DNA of 63,914 bases, taken from Mobiluncus sp034180645 (GTDB lineage Bacteria; Actinomycetota; Actinomycetes; Actinomycetales; Actinomycetaceae). Of this stretch, positions 36,012 to 43,873 are shown piece after piece; within the stretch, counting starts at the first letter, position 1, and every line of letters starts with the position of its first letter. The stretch spans positions 1 through 63,914 of the forward strand of contig NZ_JAXFNY010000020.1 in NCBI RefSeq assembly GCF_034180645.1. The letters are read 5' to 3'. The position numbers and the translations under genes were made by a program. Below the pieces are notes generated by a model. That model did not search any database and had not been told where the DNA came from. It saw only the letters and a program-made list of their open reading frames with translations.

Positions 36012-36914
36012 TCAGGCAATCGGCGGGTTTAGCGTGGCGTAATGCAACGCTATAGTCTCTTCACCCCAGGGAGACAGCACATCCGCAAGCATTCCCGTAT
36101 CCATCATTTTTTGCAGACCAGCGCGCACCGCCTTGGCCAACTCCACATTGTCTTTCGCGATGAAAGGACCCTGCGGAGCTGTCTCGAAGGGCTCCCCGAA
36201 CATCTCAAAATTCTGGTATTTTGCCTGGTTATAGGCTAAAATGGGCGTTTCCCCAATGATGGCATCAATGCTTCCCTGGTCGACCTGGGAAATCAATTTG
36301 TCCTGATCCGGCTCAGTAATGATGGTGACCGGCGACTTACCGATTAACACGCACTGATCGCTGGACGCCTGCAAAGTATCGGCCTGCGTGGTGTCCGACT
36401 GGGCCGCCACGGTAAACCCACAGGGCGAGACCGGGTCAAAATCCTTCGGGTTATCTCGCTGGGTTGCATAGCTGTAACCTGCCTCAACATAGGACACCAT
36501 ATTGCCCTGGCGGAGCCGCTCTTTATTCAACGTCAAAGCGGCCATACCCAAATCATCGGTGCCCTCGTTAACTTTGGGAATGATGGAGTCAAAATCTTCG
36601 TCTATGAATTGCACTTCTTTGATGCCCATTACCTTAGCGAGAGCTTTTAAAACGTCTACCTCATAGCCCACAGGCTGATTGGCGTCATCGAGAAATTCCG
36701 CCGGGGAGTAATGCAGTTCCATAGCAACCCGCAGCGTATCCCGGTTTGCCTGCGGCACCATCGCCGCGATAACCGGATCGGGTTTGATGGAATTAAAATC
36801 GTAAGACTGCATCGCCCCCGATTTTCCTGCTAACGCACATGACGAAAGCGCCACTGCCGTCATTGCTACACACGCTGCTGCAACCAACCTCATCGTGGGT
36901 TTCATATCAGCCAA
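36012..36914 (-). CDS. Extracellular solute-binding lipoprotein, family 3 (paralogue)
   Basis: A 300-residue lipoprotein with lipobox LSSC. It is clearly a paralogue of the next gene, sharing QANRDTLRVAM, YSPAEF, QPVGYEVDVLKAL, DDFD-type blocks, QADTLQASSD and the identical C-terminal end ATLNPPIA. Differences in the pocket (LHYSPAEFLDDAN against IPYSPAEFFDSNN) suggest a different ligand. The frame begins at a TTG (36914); ATG 36905 with GGAGG 12 bases upstream is the likelier start. It is the first gene of the SBP-SBP-chemoreceptor operon. Confidence 0.9.
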   Translation of the reverse strand: MADMKPTMRLVAAACVAMTAVALSSCALAGKSGAMQSYDFNSIKPDPVIAAMVPQANRDTLRVAMELHYSPAEFLDDANQPVGYEVDVLKALAKVMGIKEVQFIDEDFDSIIPKVNEGTDDLGMAALTLNKERLRQGNMVSYVEAGYSYATQRDNPKDFDPVSPCGFTVAAQSDTTQADTLQASSDQCVLIGKSPVTIITEPDQDKLISQVDQGSIDAIIGETPILAYNQAKYQNFEMFGEPFETAPQGPFIAKDNVELAKAVRAGLQKMMDTGMLADVLSPWGEETIALHYATLNPPIA

Positions 36915-37017
36915 CTGCCTCCTGCTCTAGGACGAATCTCCGAAATTTAACCAGGGTTAGCACTAACCGAAGCACCCAAAATTGTACTCCTACCTGGCTG
37001 AATATTCACTGAAAAAA

Positions 37018-37544
37018 TCACTCTGTTGACGTGAAAGTGTCCCGGTCCAAAATTGCCAGAACGTGGCCCAGCACCGGTGCGAGAACCTCTACTGTATCAC
37101 GCACGGCGCCTGGAGAACCGTGGGGGACACCACTAGCGCGGCCCCCGCTGCCCGCGTGGAAATCCCCACCACGGGACGAGACATCATACCCAAGGGGGTA
37201 GCCTGTCGGTTACATTCCAGCAACGCGGCTTCCACTCCACTCAAACGGGCTTCCGCTAGGCCCTCAACAGCTTCGGGAGTGAGGTCACGCGAGCTAATCC
37301 CCGTTCCGCCCGTGGTAAAGACCAGCCGCGCCCCACTGCGACACGCCGCCAACACGGCCTTGTGAACGGAGTCCACCCCGTCAGGAACTACCACCGGTCC
37401 GGTCACCGCAAATCCCAGGTCTGCCAGCAATTCCACCGCCAACGGACCGGACCGATCCGGGTTTAGACTCGCGGAAACGGAATCGGAAACCGTAATGACG
37501 TAAGCCGGTGTCTGTGGCGGCAAAGACTGTTCAGTGTGGCTCAT
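37018..37544 (-). pseudogene. mog: Mog/MoaB-type molybdenum cofactor protein, frameshifted
   Basis: The frame from ATG 37544 encodes a MogA/MoaB-type molybdopterin adenylyltransferase: YVITVSDSVSASLNPDRSG and the nucleotide motif TTGGTGISSRDLTPEA are intact. At a run of five C (minus strand; G at 37122-37126) the frame is lost, giving a false end at 37089. Adding one base there restores HGSPGAVRDTVEVLAPVLGH, a typical Mog C terminus, ending at 37018 (175 residues). The gene was coupled to moaC, whose remnant overlaps its start by four bases. A base-calling error in the homopolymer, or slippage that varies in the population, cannot be excluded. Confidence 0.82.
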
Positions 37545-37642
37545 GATTCCCGCTCCCACGTCCCGGAGCGACCTCCGGATTTATAGGTCACGAAGGCCTC
37601 GCCGCGTTCATTCAGGTGGTTCATGGGCAGGGTATTTTCCAT
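37541..37642 (-). pseudogene. moaC: moaC remnant with large internal deletion
   Basis: A 33-codon frame, from ATG 37642, joins the start of a MoaC protein (MNHLNERGEAF; MoaC begins similarly with a histidine-leucine and GEA motif) directly to its characteristic C terminus (KSGGRSGTWERES; MoaC ends KSGGKSG). About 120-125 residues in between, including the active-site region, are missing. Its stop overlaps the mog start in the sequence ATGA, the coupling expected of an original moaC-mog operon. MoaC makes cyclic pyranopterin monophosphate, so this remnant cannot function. The identification rests on two short motifs. Confidence 0.65.
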
Positions 37643-37728
37643 CACAAGTCTTTCTGGGGACGTCCCCATTTCGGGGCAAGTTTTCTGAACTGACCCTTTT
37701 AATATATGCAGGAAATCGTTTCCCTTAC

Positions 37729-37734
37729 TAGAAT
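37729..37734 (+). promoter_or_regulatory. -10 element for a leaderless tatB transcript
   Basis: TAGAAT is followed by six bases (TGTCGG) and the GTG start of the TatB gene, with no Shine-Dalgarno. The expected transcription start coincides with the GTG, suggesting a leaderless mRNA. Confidence 0.45.
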
Positions 37735-37740
37735 TGTCGG

Positions 37741-38178
37741 GTGGAATTGTTTGGGATCAGCGGTTCGGAGCTGCTGCTCATTTTGGTCGTGGGCGTCATC
37801 GTCATCGGCCCGAAGCACGCCGCCCAAGCTCTGCTATGGTTCAAAGGAGTGATTGAGTGGCTGCGGGCATGGTCCGCCCGTCTGCGCGAAGAAGCGAATT
37901 TCACCAAGTCCGGCCTCAACGTAGATTTAAAAAACTTTGATCCGCGAGAATATGACCCGCGCAAGATGATTAAAGACGCGGTGGCCGAAGAAATGCAGCT
38001 GTGGATGGAACAGGCCACCAGTATCGAGAAAGCCGCCACACCGGGCCTTGTGCCGGGAAAAACCCCGGACAACCCCAAACCGTTGCCAGACCCTAAACCT
38101 GACGATTCCCCTGCTACCCCACAGGCCGACCCTCCAGATGCTCCTCCGGCCACTCCCCGTCAAGAAAAGCCCGCGTAA
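37741..38178 (+). CDS. tatB: Sec-independent translocase protein TatB
   Basis: A 145-residue protein with one N-terminal membrane helix (SGSELLLILVVGVIVIGPKHA), the invariant glutamate and the glycine-proline hinge, then an amphipathic helix and a long proline-rich cytoplasmic tail (about 100-145). This is the TatB layout. TatB recognises twin-arginine signal peptides together with TatC. It starts with GTG and is followed by tatA and tatC, an uncommon but complete tatBAC order. The alternative is a TatA paralogue; the GPKH hinge and long tail favour TatB. Confidence 0.85.
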   Translation: MELFGISGSELLLILVVGVIVIGPKHAAQALLWFKGVIEWLRAWSARLREEANFTKSGLNVDLKNFDPREYDPRKMIKDAVAEEMQLWMEQATSIEKAATPGLVPGKTPDNPKPLPDPKPDDSPATPQADPPDAPPATPRQEKPA

Positions 38179-38223
38179 ACTGATAAACTTGTGTTGATTT
38201 AGCCCTATATAGAGGAGAGATTA

Positions 38224-38487
38224 ATGGTTCCGGCACATGTGATGTTGTTCAGCGGAGGCCCCGCAGTGTGGATTACTGTCATCATTATTTTGGTCGTGGT
38301 TTTCGGTGCCTCGAAACTGCCGGAAATTGCTCGCAACGTGGGCAAATCCGCAAAAGTATTGAAGGAAGAACTCAACGATTTGACCGAGGACACCAAGGCT
38401 GACGGAAAAGCTATCGAGAGCAAAAATGATGCCGCCAACGATTCCTCGAAAACTGACCCGGCCTCAGGCAACGATGCCGCTAAGTAA
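38224..38487 (+). CDS. tatA: Twin-arginine translocase subunit TatA
   Basis: An 87-residue protein with a membrane helix (WITVIIILVVVFGASKLPEI), the FG hinge, the conserved KLPE amphipathic helix and a charged, alanine-rich tail. TatA forms the protein-conducting part of the Tat system. ATG 38224 has GGAGAG at a good distance. It lies 45 bases after tatB and nine before tatC. Confidence 0.93.
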   Translation: MVPAHVMLFSGGPAVWITVIIILVVVFGASKLPEIARNVGKSAKVLKEELNDLTEDTKADGKAIESKNDAANDSSKTDPASGNDAAK

Positions 38488-38495
38488 CCGCTCAA

Positions 38496-39263
38496 GTGCC
38501 CACTGAGAAACCATCTGACCAGAATCGTGATGCCAACTCAGAAGGCGTCATGACGGTGACCGCGCACCTTGCCGAGCTGCGAAAACGCATAATCTGGTCA
38601 TTTGCGGGCATAGCCCTGGCAACGATTGGCGGATGGTTTCTCTATGAAATCGCGCTGGCACACATTACCGCCCCCATGAAAGACGTCGCCGGGGCCAACC
38701 TGAACTTCCAGACCATCGGCGCGGCCTTTGACCTGAAAATCCGCGTGTCCTTGTGGCTGGGAGTGCTGATTGCTTCGCCGTGGTGGATTTTTCAAATTTT
38801 GGCTTTCATCTGGCCCGGTCTGCGTCGCCGGGAACGGTTCTGGATGCTGATTTTTGGTGTGGCCGGAGTCATTTTGTTCGCTGCTGGTGCGGTATTCGGC
38901 GACTGGACCGCGCCGCGGGCCGTATCGATTTTGTCCTCATTTACACCCCCGGATTCGGCGATGCTGCTGCAGGCCGATGCCTACATCAAGTTCTATATTC
39001 GCCTGGTGTTAGCGTTCGGGATTTCTTTCTTGATTCCCGAAATTTTGGTCATGCTGAACTTCCTCGGAGTGTTGAGCGCCCGCACCATGTTAAAAGGCTG
39101 GCGCTGGGCGACGATGGTGGCGTTTATTTTCTCGGCTATCGCCAACCCGCTACCAACCCCGTGGCCCGTCATCCTGCAGGCCTCAGCTCTGCTGGCACTG
39201 TATTTCCTGGCGGTCGGCATCGCGGCACTCCACGATTGGCGCCGAAACCGGAAGCAACCGTAA
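38496..39263 (+). CDS. tatC: Twin-arginine translocase subunit TatC
   Basis: A 255-residue polytopic protein with six membrane helices. The N-terminal AHLAELRKRI motif with its key glutamate, and the FIWPGLRRRERFW loop, are the signal-peptide binding features of TatC. It starts with GTG (38496). Its last codon and stop lie at the left edge of an 81-bp sequence repeated at 40750-40830, which shows that DNA was inserted between tatC and the once adjacent moeA. Confidence 0.95.
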   Translation: MPTEKPSDQNRDANSEGVMTVTAHLAELRKRIIWSFAGIALATIGGWFLYEIALAHITAPMKDVAGANLNFQTIGAAFDLKIRVSLWLGVLIASPWWIFQILAFIWPGLRRRERFWMLIFGVAGVILFAAGAVFGDWTAPRAVSILSSFTPPDSAMLLQADAYIKFYIRLVLAFGISFLIPEILVMLNFLGVLSARTMLKGWRWATMVAFIFSAIANPLPTPWPVILQASALLALYFLAVGIAALHDWRRNRKQP

Positions 39264-39338
39264 CCCCGGCAACTATCAAAACCGCGCCGAGGTCAGATTT
39301 CGAGGACTTTCACAATCGACCACGGCGCCACGGATTCA
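39258..39338. repeat. Left 81-bp direct repeat of the islet
   Basis: This 81-bp sequence is identical to 40750-40830. It holds the last tatC codon and stop, 29 intergenic bases and a copy of the last 15 codons of moeA. The two copies flank a 1,411-bp insert. Confidence 0.95.
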
Positions 39339-39360
39339 TCTAAGAAAATCCCCCTACATC

Positions 39361-39819
39361 TTACCAATGAACGGTAACGGAATCATTGCCCGACGGATAT
39401 GCAGGGTATAAACCACCAAATCGTTTATGGTAAATTCTAATTTGTCCTAGGCTTGACTGACCGGCGAATGCCACAGTAGTGCCGACCATAATATCTGGAT
39501 AAATACAATCAGACTCCATTCCAGAAGGGCTCACATAGCATACCTTAATCACATCGGTAGGATTGCCTCCGCCACCGCTTGAATAACTGGTCGCCCGATA
39601 CTCAACATAGGTAATAGGATGGGACGGTGGGGTTGGATATGCCAGATGAAAGAGGGTATTAGCAACCCATTCATCCGACCCTTGAATGGTTACAGGTTTT
39701 TGTGAAGCACTCCAGGATTTAAAATCAATAATAATCTGAGCGTTAGAAACCGAACCTACCGACCCCAAAGCAAACAAGCAGGCAATGAAAGAAACAACTG
39801 CAACAAATCGCGTCCTCAT
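39361..39819 (-). CDS. Secreted hypothetical protein of the islet
   Basis: A 152-residue protein with a clear signal peptide (MRTRFVAVVSFIACLFALGS, cleavage near SNA-QI). The mature part is about 125 residues, rich in serine, glycine and tyrosine, with two cysteines (CYVSPSGMESDC) that could form a disulfide, and no membrane segment. No family is recognised. GGAGG lies a few bases before ATG 39819. Base composition is AT-richer than the tat genes. It is downstream of the other islet gene on the same strand, 41 bases away, so both may be co-transcribed. Confidence 0.7.
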   Translation of the reverse strand: MRTRFVAVVSFIACLFALGSVGSVSNAQIIIDFKSWSASQKPVTIQGSDEWVANTLFHLAYPTPPSHPITYVEYRATSYSSGGGGNPTDVIKVCYVSPSGMESDCIYPDIMVGTTVAFAGQSSLGQIRIYHKRFGGLYPAYPSGNDSVTVHW

Positions 39820-39860
39820 AAATCCTCCAATCGATTATGCATACCGTTTAAGTTTTTTAA

Positions 39861-40535
39861 TTATCGACCTAATCGGGCACGGTAGTCCTGGAACAGGATA
39901 CCAGCTATTTGTGCGTCGCTATCGAAGCTAGACTGAGGCGCATCAGACAAATAACGCGCCATATCTGCCACGAATCGGGCATCTTTACCTTTGGCAGTGG
40001 GATGCAACGGATCAAATGACATCAGCAAGAAATCCTTAGGAAGGCGGCTGGTCTCGAAAGCAGTCGAGCCGATAAACTGATTCGCGAATGCTCTGTCTTC
40101 CCGACCTGCCGGCCGGTCACCAATCGTATGGCGATTCACTCCAGCCCAAAAACTGAAATTATTCTCAAATTGGATAGCGTTGGAAATGTCGTATCCGTTG
40201 TCCTGCGCGTATGCATAGGCCACAGCCATAATTTCGACGTCAGCAAGCGACAAGTTAGCTCGACTGGCCCACTGAGCCATGACATCTTCCATGTCCTGGG
40301 CTGTAATTTCGACTGGGGTTCGAGCATAGGAATATCTAATGTTCAACCCGCGTAACAGCTGTTCCTGTAATCGACCTTGACGGGAAATTTCAACTTTATC
40401 CTCGATTGGCTGGTTCGCTTTAGATTCTGTCGCCAGCAATGTCCCCGACCGCGCGCCAAAATCCCCAACCCGGGTGGTATACCGGGTTTCCCGCAGACCA
40501 ACATCAGCCAAAGCCGCAAAAGGAATCTGCAGCAT
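39861..40535 (-). CDS. Hypothetical cytoplasmic protein of the islet
   Basis: A 224-residue protein without signal peptide or membrane helix, preceded by a strong AAAGGAG site. It contains the phrase DKVEISRQGRLQEQLL, a style of motif seen near the ends of several flagellar-associated proteins, and then mostly helical sequence with many acidic and aromatic residues. I cannot assign a family. It and the secreted protein downstream are the whole gene content of the repeat-flanked islet. No integrase or transposase is present. Confidence 0.7.
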   Translation of the reverse strand: MLQIPFAALADVGLRETRYTTRVGDFGARSGTLLATESKANQPIEDKVEISRQGRLQEQLLRGLNIRYSYARTPVEITAQDMEDVMAQWASRANLSLADVEIMAVAYAYAQDNGYDISNAIQFENNFSFWAGVNRHTIGDRPAGREDRAFANQFIGSTAFETSRLPKDFLLMSFDPLHPTAKGKDARFVADMARYLSDAPQSSFDSDAQIAGILFQDYRARLGR

Positions 40536-40749
40536 AACCAGCTCCTTTGTTCAATGTGTACTGACTATCAAGCCAAACACATCAGATACAACCTCAGGTT
40601 AGCATAGCCGTGCTAGAAAAGATACCCTTTTCTGTATTTTTTGCACAAAGATTGCTCCCTACAAAGACTTAGTACGGACATAGGTTCCTGGCTGTGCCAA
40701 GCATCTCTTGATGCTCAGATTATCCGCTACTCTCACCATTACCGAACAG

Positions 40750-40830
40750 CCGTAACCCCGGCAACTATCAAAACCGCGCCGAGGTCAGATTTCGAGGACT
40801 TTCACAATCGACCACGGCGCCACGGATTCA
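40750..40830. repeat. Right 81-bp direct repeat of the islet
   Basis: Identical to 39258-39338. In this copy the moeA end (stop at 40785-40787) joins the rest of the moeA fragment, so this is the copy attached to moeA while the left copy is attached to tatC. Confidence 0.95.
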
Positions 40831-41483
40831 ACATCTCGGTCTATCAGCATCAAAGCGTTCGCTTTATGCAGTGAGGCCACCAGGTGTGACTTCGATCCTA
40901 AGGGGTGGGTACGCTGAACCGTGGCGGTTTGTCCCGGTTGTCCCGGCGTCAAACGCACAGGCACCACCTGGACTTTGCCTCGTGGAGAGGTCCACGCCTC
41001 CACCACGGTCGCTTCCTGGCACTCGTGCACCCGCTGTGGGTCACGCCCGCCGAGCTTCGCCAGCACCGGCAGTGCAAACAGATGCCACGAGACGAAAACC
41101 GAAACCGGGTTTCCCGGCAGAGTCCGCACCGGTATCCGGCGCCCGCCGCTCGCCTGCACGAAACCGTAACCTTGAGGTTTACCCGGCTGCAGGGCAACTC
41201 GTGCGAAATGGAATCCCCAATCGCTAACACCTTGTTTCACCACCTCATAAGCGCCGGCCGAAACCCCGCCCGAAGTGATGACCAGGTCGCTCACGTCCGC
41301 CACCCGGCGCAAGGTTTCACGGAACTGCGCCACATCGTCCCCGCAAAGACCCGCGAAACTGACCTCCGCCTGGGCCACTCGCGCTAAGGCCGACGCCAGA
41401 GACGAGTTTGAATCCGGAATCATCGATCCTTCCAGCGACGCCCCCGCTCCCGCCAGTTCGGAACCGGTGGCGATAATTCCCAA
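40785..41483 (-). pseudogene. moeA: moeA fragment (domains III-IV only)
   Basis: The frame encodes about 232 residues equivalent to the C-terminal half of MoeA, the enzyme that inserts molybdate into molybdopterin. It begins at the first strand of the MogA-like domain (GIIATGSELAG), with VITSGGVSAGAYEVVK and LPGNPVSVFVSW, and ends with the beta-barrel domain IV. A full MoeA has about 400 residues; the first two domains are missing and an in-frame TAA lies just upstream of the TTG at 41483. The N-terminal part was probably deleted, leaving the HNH nuclease gene next to the fragment. Confidence 0.85.
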
Positions 41484-41548
41484 ACGCTGCCATTATTGGC
41501 AGCTACCCGGCTATTCTCCCCCTATAATCTCCGATTCCAATTTGATAC

Positions 41549-42436
41549 CTATGGAATTGGCTCTTCCGGACAGTCTTTCAGCACCCCCGTCATGGCCTGT
41601 TTCTCTGCCGGGGTAACCCACAGCCCGTATTTCGCTTTCACCGCAATCTGACGCGCCACGTAAGCGCAGCGATAGTCCCGTGCGGGCGGCAGCCATTCGG
41701 ACGCATCTTGCGATTGTTTATCCTGATTGGCTTGGCCTTTTACTGCTTCCAAGTTCAGCGGATCGTTGGCGATGGCTTCCCGTTCCTGCTGGCTGAGCTG
41801 CTGGCCGCCTGTACGCCACACGTTACCCAACGCCACCACGTGATCAATCTGGACCGCGTCAGAGGTTTCCTGAGACCGCCTGAAATCAATGGTTTCCCCG
41901 GTGTATTTATCGTGCAAAACTCCGCTTTGTACCACGCAGTGCGCGGGAGTGTTGTTCGTAGCCGCCCGGTATTGGACGTCCTCTAGATCGCGAGCCAACA
42001 CTTCGTTGCGGGTATTGCAATTGTCACCATCAAGGTCCAGCCACCCCTTGCCGAACAGCCGCTCGCGGTCAAAATCGTGGAAAGAATCTTTGTCGCGCAC
42101 TTCCAAAGTGTCCAACACGTCACTAGCGCGGCTCCCCGCAGTTTTTCCGGCGGCGTCACGAGTCTGTTCCTCGGCGTTCCCGGATTGGCTGGCGGAATGG
42201 GTCCGGTCACCGCCGATGAGGCCGAACAACCAGCCGTCGTCCCCAACAAACTGGGTGCCCAAACCGGTCACGGCCACCACGGCGAACGCCACCAAAGCCA
42301 AATTGCGCCCCCGCTGGTTACGGTTTGAACTCTTGCCAAACCACCCGTCCCAAGGCGCTACCTGCGGTGTTTCCGGTTCCAGACCGCGGTTTTCCTCCGG
42401 CACAGCACCCTGACCAGTGTTGTCCTTATAGCTCAT
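41549..42436 (-). CDS. Membrane-anchored extracytoplasmic HNH nuclease (DUF1524-like)
   Basis: A 295-residue protein: a cytoplasmic segment of about 45 residues, one membrane helix (NLALVAFAVVAVTGLGTQF), a linker, and a C-terminal HNH nuclease domain. Family blocks are GDNCNTRNEVLARDL, HCVVQSGVLHDKYTG, QIDHVVALGNVW, NDPLNLEAVKGQANQ, KQSQDASEWLPP and YVARQIAVKAKYGLWVTPAE. The histidine in QIDHV is the metal/catalytic residue. Close relatives are exported actinobacterial nucleases, so DNA outside the membrane is the likely target. Its ATG overlaps the stop of the upstream methyltransferase by four bases. Confidence 0.85.
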   Translation of the reverse strand: MSYKDNTGQGAVPEENRGLEPETPQVAPWDGWFGKSSNRNQRGRNLALVAFAVVAVTGLGTQFVGDDGWLFGLIGGDRTHSASQSGNAEEQTRDAAGKTAGSRASDVLDTLEVRDKDSFHDFDRERLFGKGWLDLDGDNCNTRNEVLARDLEDVQYRAATNNTPAHCVVQSGVLHDKYTGETIDFRRSQETSDAVQIDHVVALGNVWRTGGQQLSQQEREAIANDPLNLEAVKGQANQDKQSQDASEWLPPARDYRCAYVARQIAVKAKYGLWVTPAEKQAMTGVLKDCPEEPIP

Positions 42437-43728
42437 GCTTCCAGCCTAACGAAGTAATCTTGCCCGGTCACATCTGCCACCAGTCCCACACCGCGAGGGC
42501 TGTCCCCGAAGGCGGCAAAATCAACAACGGTGTCTCGTGACGGTGCCACCACGGACTGAGGCGTGAAAACTCCGGCGGAAAAGCTGGCAAAATCCGGGTC
42601 TAGGGCCACCCAATCCACCAGCTCCATCCAGTCCAGTTTGTCGAATTGGCCGGTCACATCGTCCTCAGCGGTATCTGTTGCCACCGCGGCATCCAGCTTC
42701 GCGAGGCGGGTTTCGACTTCTCGACTCAATGACTCCAAGCCCGGCACGATTTGGTTGGCGGCCCAGGAAGCGGAATCTCGCCACACTTCAAAGCCGACTC
42801 CGGCTTGCACCAGGCGCCGCCGGGCCAGATGCACCCCCAAACTATTGCGCTCTATTCCCAGGAAACGTCGCCCCAGTTGGGCTGCCGCCACCAGAGTGGA
42901 GCCGGATCCGGCGAAGCAGTCCATCACCAGTCCCCCCGGCGGGCACGCCGCGGCGATGGCACGTTGCATGACTGCCACCGGCTTTTGGGTCGGATACCCT
43001 ACCCAGGTTTCAGAATGATTTGGCGGCCGGGAAATCTGCCAAACATCGGGGGCGACCATGCCCTGCGGATTGAACAGTTCGCGGCGCTTCGGGGCTATGG
43101 CTGCGTTATACGCCACCCGCACCGCATCGGGGTCAAAATAGTAGCGGCGCCGGTCGCGGGCATAAAACAGGATAGTGTCGTGTTTGTGGCCGAAAGCCCG
43201 CCGCGACCCCCCGCCCGAAGCGTAAGCCCACACAATCTCGTTGACCAGGCTATTTGCCCCGAACACCTCGTCCAAGACCAGGCGCAACGCGGCGGAGGAA
43301 TGCCAATCGCAGTGGACAAAAATCGTTCCTGTTGGCGACAAAAATCGCCGTAGCACCGTCAGTCTCTCGTACAAATTTTGCAGGTAGTCCGCGGTTTTCC
43401 AGCGGTCGCCGTACTGTTTCACAGCGATGGTGCGTTTCGGGCCAGCCCGGCGGTGCGTCCGAATCTGTTGCACATAATCCGCCCCGGAGTTAAACGGCGG
43501 ATCAATATAGATACAGTCGACGCTGCCCTCGTAGTTAGGCAATAATCCGCTCATGACCTGCAGGTTTTCCCCGACATAGAGGAGGTTTTCGCTCTGCGTT
43601 GTCGCAACTTCGCCCCTGAGCGTTTCCCGGTAGCGCTCAGCTCGGACGTAGGGCCGGGGTGCGGCCAGTGTCACTTCGTGTTTTCCGCGCCACGTCAAAG
43701 CCAGTTCCGGGGGTTTTTCCTGCACCAT
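42433..43728 (-). CDS. Site-specific DNA methyltransferase, beta class
   Basis: A 431-residue amino-group DNA methyltransferase. The catalytic motif DPPFNSG is at about residue 77 and the cofactor motif DCFAGSGSTLVAAAQLGRRFLGIE at about 268, the beta-class order. The regions WAYASGGGSRRAFGHKHD and YPTQKP resemble the smaller methyltransferase at 3520-4410. The C-terminal 120 residues (from about 310) are an extra domain not seen in that one. It is translationally coupled (ATGA overlap) to the HNH nuclease gene, but the nuclease is exported, so a classical restriction-modification pair is doubtful. Confidence 0.85.
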   Translation of the reverse strand: MVQEKPPELALTWRGKHEVTLAAPRPYVRAERYRETLRGEVATTQSENLLYVGENLQVMSGLLPNYEGSVDCIYIDPPFNSGADYVQQIRTHRRAGPKRTIAVKQYGDRWKTADYLQNLYERLTVLRRFLSPTGTIFVHCDWHSSAALRLVLDEVFGANSLVNEIVWAYASGGGSRRAFGHKHDTILFYARDRRRYYFDPDAVRVAYNAAIAPKRRELFNPQGMVAPDVWQISRPPNHSETWVGYPTQKPVAVMQRAIAAACPPGGLVMDCFAGSGSTLVAAAQLGRRFLGIERNSLGVHLARRRLVQAGVGFEVWRDSASWAANQIVPGLESLSREVETRLAKLDAAVATDTAEDDVTGQFDKLDWMELVDWVALDPDFASFSAGVFTPQSVVAPSRDTVVDFAAFGDSPRGVGLVADVTGQDYFVRLEA

Positions 43729-43873
43729 CCCATCCTACTGTGGGCGGCTCAGCCGGCAATAACCCGCCACTTCCGGAGGGAAGCCGTGCTTTTCACCCCC
43801 AGAGAAATTCCGCGGCAGGGCATGGCGCAATCGGCTAAAATGGGATTCACAGCCAAGCGGGAGGAAACGGGTC

